Of a stretch of DNA of 54,551 bases, positions 34,415 through 42,313 are shown one piece after another. Every line of letters starts with the position of its first letter. The stretch's first letter is position 1. Origin of the DNA: Pseudomonas syringae pv. cilantro (lineage in GTDB: Bacteria; Pseudomonadota; Gammaproteobacteria; Pseudomonadales; Pseudomonadaceae); assembly GCF_001293775.1 (NCBI RefSeq), contig NZ_LGLN01000065.1:135018-189568 (forward strand), read 5' to 3'. The translations under genes and the position numbers were made by a program. The notes under the pieces are model-generated. The model ran no database searches and was not told where the DNA came from. It saw nothing but the letters and a program-made list of their open reading frames with translations.

Positions 34415-35499
34415 ACCTTCGAACCATCACTCAGAAAGGCCCGATGCATTCGATCGATGACCTGCGCGAGCTGGAGCGGGCACTGGATTCGGGTCTGACG
34501 GGCACCTCACCGATTGTCGAAGAGTACGAAGCAGCGCTTTCTGCACTGTATGGCATCAAGCATGTGATCGCTGTGTCTTCGGGTGCGGCATCGGTGACAG
34601 CGGCACTGGCGGGTGTCGATTTCCAGCCGGGCGACGAAGTCATCGTCGCCCCGACCGGACCGATCTGCACGGTGTTGCCGATTCTTTCGCTGGGGCTGGT
34701 GCCAGTATTCTGCGATGTTGCGCCGGACAGTTTCGGCCTGGATCCGGAGGACCTGAGGCGCTGTATCAGTACCCGTACCTGTGCCGTTATCGAAGTCCCC
34801 ATGTGGGGCTATCCGATTCGCTCTAATGACACCTGGGCGTTTCTCCAGCAAGCCGGTATCCCGTTGATTCAGGATCTGGCCCACGCCCACATGACCCGGC
34901 TGAACGGCACATGGCTCGCGCGTCATGGCGATATCAGCTGTTTCAGTACCCATGACTGCAAGTTCATCTCGACCGGTGAAGGCGGCTTCGTGATGACCGA
35001 TGACGATGGCCGGGCCAGACGTATCCGTGCCTACACCCGTTTCGGCAACCTGGCGGGCGAATCGTTGGGCATCAATCTGAAATTGGGCGGTCTGCAGGCG
35101 GCCCTGGGTCTGGCACGCTCGCGCCAGCTTTACGCGCACCTTGAACGGCGGCTGAGAAACCGCGAAAAGCTGCTGTCGCTGCTCGATAACCCTGCCTTTC
35201 GCGAGCTGCCGGTCATCACCGGCGGTGCAGTCAATGCCTATTCGCTGCTTCTGCAGTCGGTAGGGCACGACGGTCGCCAACTGGTGCATTACCAGCAACG
35301 TCACGGCATCGAGTCGGACATCGGCAAGTATGACAACCAGCCGCTTTACCAACTGCCGCTGCTGACCCGCTATCACCGCGACTGCCCCAACGCTGCCAGG
35401 TTGCTGCGTTCACTGACGACGGTGCCCTTGCATCCGAACCTGCCGGACGACGACCTGAACTACATCGCCGAGGTGCTCAATGGCTACTCTCCAGGCTGA
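34411..35499 (+). CDS. DegT/DnrJ/EryC1-type aminotransferase B, operon gene 4
   Basis: Second PLP aminotransferase, 362 residues, clearly paralogous to the one at 32790. Phosphate-binding HVIAVSSGAASVTAALAGV, Asp155 in LIQDLAHAH, and Schiff-base Lys184 in CFSTHDCKFISTGEGGF are present. It shares VPMWGYP and the RFGNL-x-G-x-x-x-G-I/L-N-x-K-L loop with its partner. The start ATG overlaps the Nudix stop (ATGA). Two active-looking copies suggest either two aminations on one scaffold, as in aminocyclitols, or a heteromer. Which is inference only. Confidence 0.88.
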   Translation: MNLRTITQKGPMHSIDDLRELERALDSGLTGTSPIVEEYEAALSALYGIKHVIAVSSGAASVTAALAGVDFQPGDEVIVAPTGPICTVLPILSLGLVPVFCDVAPDSFGLDPEDLRRCISTRTCAVIEVPMWGYPIRSNDTWAFLQQAGIPLIQDLAHAHMTRLNGTWLARHGDISCFSTHDCKFISTGEGGFVMTDDDGRARRIRAYTRFGNLAGESLGINLKLGGLQAALGLARSRQLYAHLERRLRNREKLLSLLDNPAFRELPVITGGAVNAYSLLLQSVGHDGRQLVHYQQRHGIESDIGKYDNQPLYQLPLLTRYHRDCPNAARLLRSLTTVPLHPNLPDDDLNYIAEVLNGYSPG

Positions 35500-36850
35500 A
35501 ACGGCCCGCCGCTCGGACCATGCGGTGGTGATCGGTGGCAGTGTCACTGGCTGCCTGACCGCCGCCGTGCTGGCGCGCCGCTTCAAACGCGTCACCGTGG
35601 TCGAAAAAAGTGACTTTTACGATGAAACAGGGCCACGCCAGAGCATCCCGCAGGAGCACCACGTGCACCTGTTGCTGTTGCGCGGCAAGCAGATCATGGA
35701 GCGAATATTTCCGGTGCTGCTGAGTGCGCTGGAACACAACGGCGCTCAGGTAGCGGACCTGGGACACGATGTGAAGTGGTATCAGCGCGGCCGCTGGAAA
35801 AACCGCTATCGCAGCGGTATCGAGGCCCACTATTGCAGCCGCAGGCTTATCGACAATCAGTTGCGTCGCTGCCTGACAACAGTACCGCAGGTCACTGTCC
35901 TGTCCGGCACGCGGGTGACGCGCATGGAGCTTGCCGGAGCCGAAGATTCACCACAGGTGCGCGGCGTGGTGATCGACGACGGCTCGGGCGAACGCAGCCT
36001 GCCTTGCGACCTGCTGATAGACGCCAGCGGCCGGGGCACACACATGCCCGCCTGGTTGAAAGAGGCAGGCTTGGGTGTCGTGCAGAACAGCGTGGTCAAG
36101 ACCGAACTGGGTTACGCATCGCGCATCTACAAACGCCTCCCCGCCTTCGCCGAACAATGGCAAGTACTGCTGGTGCTGCCGACGGCCCCGGCCCAGCGCT
36201 CGATGGGCGTCATCAGCCCTATTGAGGGCGATCGCTGGATGGTGACCACCGGCGGCTGGTTCGGCAACTTTCCCGGCAAGGACCCGGACCAGTTCCTGCA
36301 AGCACTGGCCAGCCTCCCCGTGCCGGACATCCACGATGTCATTCGCCAGGCCGAGCCATTGTCGGAGGTCTTCACCTTCAAGATGCCCGGCAGTCGCCGC
36401 ACTCACTATGACCGTCTTGCGCACTGGCCAGAAGGTTTGCTGGTAGTGGGCGACGCCTTGAGCAGCATGAATCCGCTTTACAGCCAAGGCATGACCATCG
36501 GTGCGCTCGAAGCCGATTGCATCGACAACCACCTTGACGCCTTGCTCGACCGCTCGCTTGGTTGCCAGAAATTGCAAGGCTCGCTGTGCGCAGTGGTGGA
36601 CGGAGCCTGGAACATGGCCACCACCGAAGATTTTCGCTTCCCGGAAACTTCGGGTGAGCGCACCTGGCGCACGCGCTTCGACCATTGGTACGGCGCGGGG
36701 TTGGGTGAGCTCTCGGCGAACAATCGTCGTGCACTGGAAACGCAGATCGGTGTGACCAATCTGGTGGTAGAACCGAGCCGGCTCTATGCGCCAGCCATTG
36801 TGTCGCGTATCGCACTCAACGCCCTACTTTCCCGGACTACTCGACAATGA
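35480..36850 (+). CDS. FAD-dependent monooxygenase-like protein, operon gene 5
   Basis: 456-residue flavoprotein of the aromatic-hydroxylase/halogenase-like superfamily. The ADP-binding motif VVIGGSVTGCLTAAVLARRF starts near residue 16, with the acidic strand end VTVVEKSDF. Next comes RQSIPQEHHVHLLL, the R-x-G-V-P-Q-x-x-H-x-H segment of a branch often found in natural-product clusters. The Asp-Gly region is LIDASGRGTHMP, and the second FAD motif is VVGDALSSMNPLYSQGM. No tryptophan-halogenase Lys/WxWxIP signature is seen, so hydroxylation, epoxidation or reduction is likelier. It overlaps the preceding aminotransferase by 20 bp. Confidence 0.8.
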   Translation: MATLQAETARRSDHAVVIGGSVTGCLTAAVLARRFKRVTVVEKSDFYDETGPRQSIPQEHHVHLLLLRGKQIMERIFPVLLSALEHNGAQVADLGHDVKWYQRGRWKNRYRSGIEAHYCSRRLIDNQLRRCLTTVPQVTVLSGTRVTRMELAGAEDSPQVRGVVIDDGSGERSLPCDLLIDASGRGTHMPAWLKEAGLGVVQNSVVKTELGYASRIYKRLPAFAEQWQVLLVLPTAPAQRSMGVISPIEGDRWMVTTGGWFGNFPGKDPDQFLQALASLPVPDIHDVIRQAEPLSEVFTFKMPGSRRTHYDRLAHWPEGLLVVGDALSSMNPLYSQGMTIGALEADCIDNHLDALLDRSLGCQKLQGSLCAVVDGAWNMATTEDFRFPETSGERTWRTRFDHWYGAGLGELSANNRRALETQIGVTNLVVEPSRLYAPAIVSRIALNALLSRTTRQ

Positions 36851-37545
36851 TCGACGATCCCCTGCATTTCTCCGGCATCGAACAGGTGGTATTCGACTGG
36901 AACGGTACCCTGATCGACGACATCGATCTGGCTGTTTTCGCCGTGAACCGCTGCGGCGAGCACTTTGGCGTCGCCCCCATCACCGCAGAACAGTACCGGG
37001 CCAGGTTCGACTTTCCGATTGCCGGTTTCTATGCGGCACTGGGCTTCGACCTTGACCGCGTGCCGTTCTCCACCATCGTTCAACACTACCTTGAATACTT
37101 TGACGCAAACGTCGCCCATTGCCCGCTGCAACCGGGCGTGATCGAGTTTCTCGATGCAGCGCGCCGCGCCGGGATTGGTGTCTCGGTCCTGTCAGCGTCG
37201 CATTGTGACGTGCTGGTGCAGACCCTGCATGCCAAGGGCTTGTATGACTGTTTTGAACACGTCGTGGGGCTTAGCCATAACCAGGCCACCAGCAAGACAG
37301 CCGAAGCCGTGGTGCTGCAAAAAACGCTGGGCACGCCTGCCTCACGAACGTTGTTTGTCGGCGATACGCTGCATGATTTCGATGTGGCGCGCGCCGTGGG
37401 CTGGTCGCCGGTGCTGGTCTCCACAGGCCATCAGGACAGCGAGCGTTTGCGCCTCAGTGGCGCGCCTCTGCTCAGCGGCCTGGGCGAGCTGCTCGAACGC
37501 TTTGCCCCCACGCCTGTACGGCGTGCCGAAACCGGGAGCGCCTGA
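36847..37545 (+). CDS. HAD-superfamily hydrolase, operon gene 6
   Basis: 232-residue HAD enzyme. Motif I is VVFDWNGTLIDD with nucleophile Asp17; the usual second Asp at +2 is Asn19. Motif II is VSVLSAS, motif III the Lys in ATSKTAEAV, and motif IV LFVGDTLHDFDVARAVG. The cap-domain region resembles phosphoglycolate phosphatase/PGMB types. It probably removes phosphate from a sugar-phosphate intermediate, as NtdB or RifM-like enzymes do in aminosugar pathways. The Asn at +2 may lower activity or alter specificity. ATGA overlap with the previous gene, 2-bp gap to the next. Confidence 0.8.
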   Translation: MIDDPLHFSGIEQVVFDWNGTLIDDIDLAVFAVNRCGEHFGVAPITAEQYRARFDFPIAGFYAALGFDLDRVPFSTIVQHYLEYFDANVAHCPLQPGVIEFLDAARRAGIGVSVLSASHCDVLVQTLHAKGLYDCFEHVVGLSHNQATSKTAEAVVLQKTLGTPASRTLFVGDTLHDFDVARAVGWSPVLVSTGHQDSERLRLSGAPLLSGLGELLERFAPTPVRRAETGSA

Positions 37546-37547
37546 AC

Positions 37548-38660
37548 ATGACGACCTCGCACTTTGTCCTGATCAGCCTGATCACCGCGGCGTTGGCGTT
37601 GCGCGCCATGGTGGCTTTTTATTACCGCGACAAGCAGCGCATATTGCGACTGTTGCGCCTGGTGCCACGCCTCGCCGACCGCAAGGAACACTATTACCGA
37701 CCGCTGGACGGCTGGTTCGCGCCGCTGCCGTTCATCTGGACATGGCTGGACATCGTCGCCGCCGTGTTACTGGCCTCGCTTTATTCATCGCCTCTGGCAT
37801 GGCTGTTGGTGGTGTTATGGAGCGGTGGACGGCTGCGCGCGCTGCAGGAGTTCGGGCATAACGCCGTGCATTTCGCGTTATGCCCCAACCATGAATGGCA
37901 ATGGTGGCTGAGCAATGTCTTCTATCAATTCCCGGCTTTCAAACGCGACATGCGCAGCCGGCACAAGACCCACACACTGGAACACCACCGCAACCCCAAC
38001 CATCCGAGCCTGGACCCCAACCGTGCGCGAGTGCATGCCGGCGGCTATGTGGCCGGGATCTCTGCGGGCAGGTTCTACGGGTTGTTGCTGTACCCGCTGA
38101 CGCCTCGCGGTGCCTGGGTCAATCTGGTCACGATGGCGCGCAGCAGCCTGCTCAATCACTCGCACCTGACCACCGCGGTTCGGGTGATCTGTCTGCTCGC
38201 AGTCGCAGCCCTGCTCTATTGGGCGGGGGGCTGGAAAGGTGTGATGTTTGCCTGGCTGGTCCCGCTGCTGACCTCTTACCCGCTGTTTGCGTGGGTATCG
38301 CTGCTCACCGAACACCGCTGGTTTGTCGAAGGAACGTCCAGAGACCGACGCGATCTCGAATACCTGGCCGGACGTCCTACCGATTACTTCGGCCTCACAG
38401 GCTGGCTGATCCGCGTGTTCATCGCGCCGACCTCGGATGCCTATCACCTGGCCCACTCTCTATATCCGGGCGTTCGCTGGAACTACCTGCCCGCGATAGA
38501 CCGACACCTGAAGATTCACGAACCCCGTTACAGCAGCAATGCCAGTGAAGGCCTGTTGCTGCGTCGCGGCAGCGCACCGACGGCGCTTTCCGAACTGTAC
38601 GAGCGCCTGGTGAGCACCGGGCATCCAGAAACCACCCTGAAGACGAGAGGCAGCGTATGA
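37548..38660 (+). CDS. membrane fatty-acid-desaturase-type di-iron oxygenase, operon gene 7
   Basis: 370-residue integral membrane protein with about four to six helices and the histidine boxes of the FA_desaturase family: QEFGHNAVHFAL, RHKTHTLEHHRNP, LLTEHRWF, and YHLAHSLYPGVRW near the end. These bind a di-iron centre that desaturates or hydroxylates alkyl chains. Homologs occur both in lipid metabolism and in natural-product operons. It is the only membrane enzyme in the operon, implying either a lipid-linked intermediate or an acyl group on the product. Start overlaps nothing; its stop overlaps the next ATG (ATGA). Confidence 0.82.
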   Translation: MTTSHFVLISLITAALALRAMVAFYYRDKQRILRLLRLVPRLADRKEHYYRPLDGWFAPLPFIWTWLDIVAAVLLASLYSSPLAWLLVVLWSGGRLRALQEFGHNAVHFALCPNHEWQWWLSNVFYQFPAFKRDMRSRHKTHTLEHHRNPNHPSLDPNRARVHAGGYVAGISAGRFYGLLLYPLTPRGAWVNLVTMARSSLLNHSHLTTAVRVICLLAVAALLYWAGGWKGVMFAWLVPLLTSYPLFAWVSLLTEHRWFVEGTSRDRRDLEYLAGRPTDYFGLTGWLIRVFIAPTSDAYHLAHSLYPGVRWNYLPAIDRHLKIHEPRYSSNASEGLLLRRGSAPTALSELYERLVSTGHPETTLKTRGSV

Positions 38661-39565
38661 GCAATCCATCGGCACATCAGCAGATTCAACGCATCGGCAT
38701 AATTGGCGGCAGTGGCCTGCAGCAGTTGCCCGACCTGAAGGATATCCAGCTCGTCGAGTGCGAAACAGCGTTCGGCAAACCCTCATCGCCCGTCACGCTG
38801 GGCAACCTCAATGGCGTGCCGGTAGCCTTCGTGCAGCGCCACGGTACAGGACACACGATTCCGCCATCGTTCATTAATGTGCGGGCCAATATTGCCGCGC
38901 TGCGCAGCGTCGGCTGTACCCAACTGTTGTCGGTCAGTGCGGTGGGCAGCCTGACCCACGATGCGCCGCCGGGCAGCTTTGTGCTGATCGATCAATTCAT
39001 CGACCGAACCATCAAGCGCGACAAGACATTCTTCGGTCCGGGACTGGTCGGCCACGTACCGTTTGGCGATCCTGTATGCGGGCGCATGCGTTCGGTCCTG
39101 GCAGCCGCAGCAGAGACCGCCGACGTACAGGCACGAAATGGTGGCACGTACGTGGTCATGGAAGGGCCACAGTTTTCGACTCGCGCCGAATCCGGCCTCT
39201 ACCGTCAGTGGGGCGGCACTGTGATCGGCATGACGGCGATGCCAGAAGCCAAGCTGGCGCGTGAAGCGGAGCTTTGCTACGCCATGATAGCCATCCCGAC
39301 CGATTTCGATTGCTGGCACGACTCTCACGAACAGGTCAACGCGACGCTGGTGGCGCAGCGAATGGCCGATACGCTCACGCTGACCCGCCGTCTGGTCACT
39401 GAAGCCATCACCCGGCTGGGCGAACATCAGGGTGCCTGCTCATCAGGGTGCGATCACGCGCTGGACACTGCGGTGATGACCGCCCCGGAGCATCGCGACC
39501 CGGAAATGATCGCACGCCTGCTGACGGTCGCTCCCAATGCGACTCATCTGGGGGCCAAAGCATGA
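38657..39565 (+). CDS. methylthioadenosine/purine nucleoside phosphorylase-like, operon gene 8
   Basis: 302-residue enzyme of the PNP/MTAP family, which splits a nucleoside with phosphate to give base and sugar 1-phosphate. Visible signatures: IGIIGGSGLQQLPDL, the phosphate site RHGTGHTIPPSFINVRANIAAL, the sugar/base region GGTYVVMEGPQFSTRAES and GMTAMPEAKLAREAELCYAM, and TDFDCWHD, close to the TDYDCW that selects 6-amino purines in MTA phosphorylases. It is slightly longer than usual. In an operon it could recycle MTA made by an SAM-dependent step or act on a nucleoside intermediate. ATGA overlaps on both sides. Confidence 0.88.
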   Translation: MSNPSAHQQIQRIGIIGGSGLQQLPDLKDIQLVECETAFGKPSSPVTLGNLNGVPVAFVQRHGTGHTIPPSFINVRANIAALRSVGCTQLLSVSAVGSLTHDAPPGSFVLIDQFIDRTIKRDKTFFGPGLVGHVPFGDPVCGRMRSVLAAAAETADVQARNGGTYVVMEGPQFSTRAESGLYRQWGGTVIGMTAMPEAKLAREAELCYAMIAIPTDFDCWHDSHEQVNATLVAQRMADTLTLTRRLVTEAITRLGEHQGACSSGCDHALDTAVMTAPEHRDPEMIARLLTVAPNATHLGAKA

Positions 39566-40158
39566 GCCAGGCGGCGACCACTAAAGACCGGGTCAGAATC
39601 AAACAGGTCGATGTGCTTTCGGACAACTGGTACGTGCTGCGCAAGACCACGTACGACTTTCAGGGGCGCAACGGCATCTGGCGCACCCTGACCCGGGAAA
39701 CCTACGACCGGGGCAACGGTGCAACGATTCTGCTCTACAGCAAGCTGAAACAGACCGTCGTCCTGACCCGGCAGTTCCGGTTTCCCGCATTCGTCAACGA
39801 ACACGACGGCATGCTCGTCGAAACCTGCGCCGGGCTGCTGGATCGTGACGATCCACAGACCTGTATTCGCAAGGAAACCGAAGAGGAAACCGGTTATCGC
39901 ATTCAGGAGGTGCGCAAGGTGTTCGAAGCGTTCATGAGCCCGGGATCGGTGACCGAGCGGCTATACTTTTTTGTCGGTGAATATTTCGATGAGGACAAGC
40001 ACAGCGCCGGGGGTGGCCTGGAGGCCGAAGGCGAAGAAATCGAAGTCCTTGAACTGTCGCTGGACAAAGCGCTGGCGATGATCGAGACCGGCGAGATCTG
40101 CGATGGCAAGACCATCATGCTGCTGCAATATGCCAAACTGCATCGACTACTGGATTGA
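39562..40158 (+). CDS. NudK-like GDP-mannose pyrophosphatase, operon gene 9
   Basis: 198-residue Nudix hydrolase closely resembling E. coli NudK along its length: VDVLSDNWYVLRKTTYDFQ, RETYDRGNGATILLYS, VVLTRQFRFPAFVN, CAGLLDRDDPQTCIRKETEE, FEAFMSPGSVTERLYFF, SAGGGLEAEGEEIEVLEL and IKTGEI-like METGEICDGKTIMLLQYAKL. NudK hydrolyses GDP-mannose to GMP and mannose 1-phosphate. As a second Nudix enzyme in this operon it suggests that a nucleotide-sugar is consumed or that nucleotide-sugar levels are tuned. ATGA overlap with the phosphorylase gene. Confidence 0.85.
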   Translation: MSQAATTKDRVRIKQVDVLSDNWYVLRKTTYDFQGRNGIWRTLTRETYDRGNGATILLYSKLKQTVVLTRQFRFPAFVNEHDGMLVETCAGLLDRDDPQTCIRKETEEETGYRIQEVRKVFEAFMSPGSVTERLYFFVGEYFDEDKHSAGGGLEAEGEEIEVLELSLDKALAMIETGEICDGKTIMLLQYAKLHRLLD

Positions 40159-40166
40159 AGCCGGTC

Positions 40167-41081
40167 ATGGACGAACTTATCGCTATCAGCTCGATGGAAC
40201 ACGCCGAACTCGCCGAGTTCGTGGCCGGCATCAGCGCGCACACCGGGGTGCCCGTGCGCCTCTCACGCTGGTCCACTTCAGAATTGATCGAACGGGTGAT
40301 CACCGGCACGGCCGGTGAATGGGATCTGCTGTTGGGAACAGCCGCAACGGCCATGCTTGACCCTGCACTGGCCTCACAGTTACGGGTTCTTGACGCACTC
40401 GATTGCTCGGCACTGCCTTCAGAAGCGGTCGCAACGGATCGCCGCTGGTTCAGCCCGTCAGGCTTCGTGCCCGCCTTTTGCTACGACCCCGCGGTGCTCG
40501 CGGCACAAGGTCTGACGCCACCGCTGTGCTGGGAAGCACTCTGCACACCGGCATGGTCGCAGCGCATCGCCATGCCGGATCCGGGGCGCTCTGGCGCAGG
40601 CTATCTGCACCTGAGCGCATTGCTGGAGCACTATGGCGAAAGGGCCTGGGAGATGCTGGCTCAGGTTGCACAACTGCGCCCCTTGATCAGCGGATCTTCG
40701 ACTGCGCCCATAGAGGCCGTGCTCGAAGGCCATGCATGGGTCGGCATCAGTGTCTCGACGGCCGCCACGCGCGCGGCGGCGCAGCATCCCGCCCTGCACT
40801 GGTGCGTACCCACTGACGCACGCCGTTACGAGTTCGAAGTCTTCGGTTGCCGCGCCGGTTCACAAAAAACAAACGAGGCGCTACAGGCACTCGGATGGAT
40901 GTTGTCACCGGACGCAGCGGCCGTCAGCCGACGCTATGGCAAGGTCGTGGTGGGCGGCGTGTCGAGCGATACGCTGGCGACGGCCGATCTGCAATCTCTG
41001 GACGCCAGCCAGGCCGGTCACGCCAAGGTTTCTCGCTGCACACGATGGCATTCACTGTTCGACACCCAGGCGGACCTATGA
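40167..41081 (+). CDS. solute-binding-protein-like protein without signal peptide, operon gene 10
   Basis: About 304 residues resembling the type 2 periplasmic binding fold of ABC-transporter substrate-binding proteins: ELAEFVAGISAHTGVPVRLSRWSTSEL, EWDLLLGTAATAML, WFSPSGFVPAFCYDPAVLAAQGL, PAWSQRIAMPDPGRSGAGYLHLSAL, LEGHAWVGISVSTAATRAAAQHP, and RRYGKVVVGG. Unlike transport partners it has no signal peptide, and no ABC permease is nearby. It may be a cytoplasmic enzyme or ligand-binding protein built on this fold. Start taken at ATG 40167; a TTG at 40155 overlapping the previous stop is possible. Confidence 0.6.
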   Translation: MDELIAISSMEHAELAEFVAGISAHTGVPVRLSRWSTSELIERVITGTAGEWDLLLGTAATAMLDPALASQLRVLDALDCSALPSEAVATDRRWFSPSGFVPAFCYDPAVLAAQGLTPPLCWEALCTPAWSQRIAMPDPGRSGAGYLHLSALLEHYGERAWEMLAQVAQLRPLISGSSTAPIEAVLEGHAWVGISVSTAATRAAAQHPALHWCVPTDARRYEFEVFGCRAGSQKTNEALQALGWMLSPDAAAVSRRYGKVVVGGVSSDTLATADLQSLDASQAGHAKVSRCTRWHSLFDTQADL

Positions 41082-42307
41082 CCGACATGGCTCACGACGA
41101 ATCGACACAGTCCGCCTCGGCAGCCCTGGAAACGGCAACCGAGCGGCGGCCTTGGTCGATCTACCTTATGTTCGGGCTGTTCGGTGCTCAACAAGGCATG
41201 CTCGGGCCCTTGATGCCGTTTCTGCGGGCTGAATTTGACCTGGATCTGCGCTGGACCGGCCTGCATTTCACTGCCTATGCGCTGGGGCTGGTGTTGATCG
41301 GCATTCCGTGGCGCTGGCTGGAGCGACGGCAACTGCCTGTCGGAACGGGGCGCATCGCGGTAGCCTCGGTGGCCTTGGCAAGCGGACTTTTTGCCATTGC
41401 CGGCGGCCTGCCGATGACCCTGCCTGGCAGTGTGCTCATGGGTTTGTCAGGCGGGCTGGTCATGGCCGTCGGCCAGGCCATGCTCGGCAAGCGCTATCGT
41501 CAGCAGGCTGCGGCGAAACTGGTAGAAGCGCATATCGTCGCCGGGCTCTGTGTGCTGGCGGGTGCGCTGCTGGTTGGCGCGGTGACCGCTATCGGGCTTT
41601 CGTGGCGCATGGTTCCTCTGATGGTCAGTGCATGCGCGCTGATGATGTTCTGCGCGCCACTGACGATTCATCAACCACACCCCGACCAGACTGGTCTCTC
41701 GAAAATGGCGGCCGACACCCGGCACCCACCGCGCATGACCCGGCTCAGTCTGTGGGCTTTGGTGATTCTGGGGATCTCGGCGGAATGGGGTGTCGGGTTC
41801 TGGGGCGCGGAATACATCAAGACCCACGTGCAGACCAGCGCATCCGTCGCCGCGACGCTGATGAGCCTGTATTTTGCCGGCACAGTCTGCGGGCGCCTGT
41901 CCAGCAGCTACGCGTTGCGCCGGTTTTCACCTCAGGCACTGCTGACAACGGTGACCGTGAGCGCCATTGCGACACTGTTGGTGCTGTCGTCCGTCGAGGG
42001 ACTTGTCGGGACAGCGATCTTCACGTTCATACTGGGGGCCTGTCTGGGGAACTTCTTTCCGCTGATTCTGGGCACTGCCATGCGCGCCGCACCTGACGCG
42101 AGTTCGGTGCTCAGCGCCCAGGCATCCCAGGCGGTCGGCGTGGCGCTGCTGCTGGCACCCTTTCTACTCGGGCTACTGTCCGAACGAATCGGGGTTGAAG
42201 CCGCCTTCAGCCTGTTGATCGTCTACCCCCTTCTCATGTTGCCGCTGGTGCCTGCCCTGCGTGGCACCTGGTCACTCGGCGGCACGACTGCACACTCAAA
42301 GGAGTAA
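41078..42307 (+). CDS. MFS transporter, operon gene 11
   Basis: 409-residue major-facilitator permease with about 11-12 helices, starting at SIYLMFGLFGAQQGMLGPLMPFL. AVGQAMLGKRYRQQAAAKLVEAH and the second-half FAGTVCGRLSSSYALRRFSPQALLTTV follow the MFS loop pattern. AEWGVGFWGAEYIKTHVQTSASVAATLMSL is also typical. It is the only transporter in the operon with membrane segments and so the likely exporter (or importer) of its product. ATGA overlap with the gene before. Confidence 0.82.
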   Translation: MTDMAHDESTQSASAALETATERRPWSIYLMFGLFGAQQGMLGPLMPFLRAEFDLDLRWTGLHFTAYALGLVLIGIPWRWLERRQLPVGTGRIAVASVALASGLFAIAGGLPMTLPGSVLMGLSGGLVMAVGQAMLGKRYRQQAAAKLVEAHIVAGLCVLAGALLVGAVTAIGLSWRMVPLMVSACALMMFCAPLTIHQPHPDQTGLSKMAADTRHPPRMTRLSLWALVILGISAEWGVGFWGAEYIKTHVQTSASVAATLMSLYFAGTVCGRLSSSYALRRFSPQALLTTVTVSAIATLLVLSSVEGLVGTAIFTFILGACLGNFFPLILGTAMRAAPDASSVLSAQASQAVGVALLLAPFLLGLLSERIGVEAAFSLLIVYPLLMLPLVPALRGTWSLGGTTAHSKE

Positions 42308-42313
42308 GCATCA

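Noticed and set aside
35480..36850. Tryptophan-halogenase assignment for the flavin monooxygenase
   Set aside because: The characteristic WxWxIP motif and catalytic Lys context are missing; the RxGVPQxxHxH-type segment indicates another branch.
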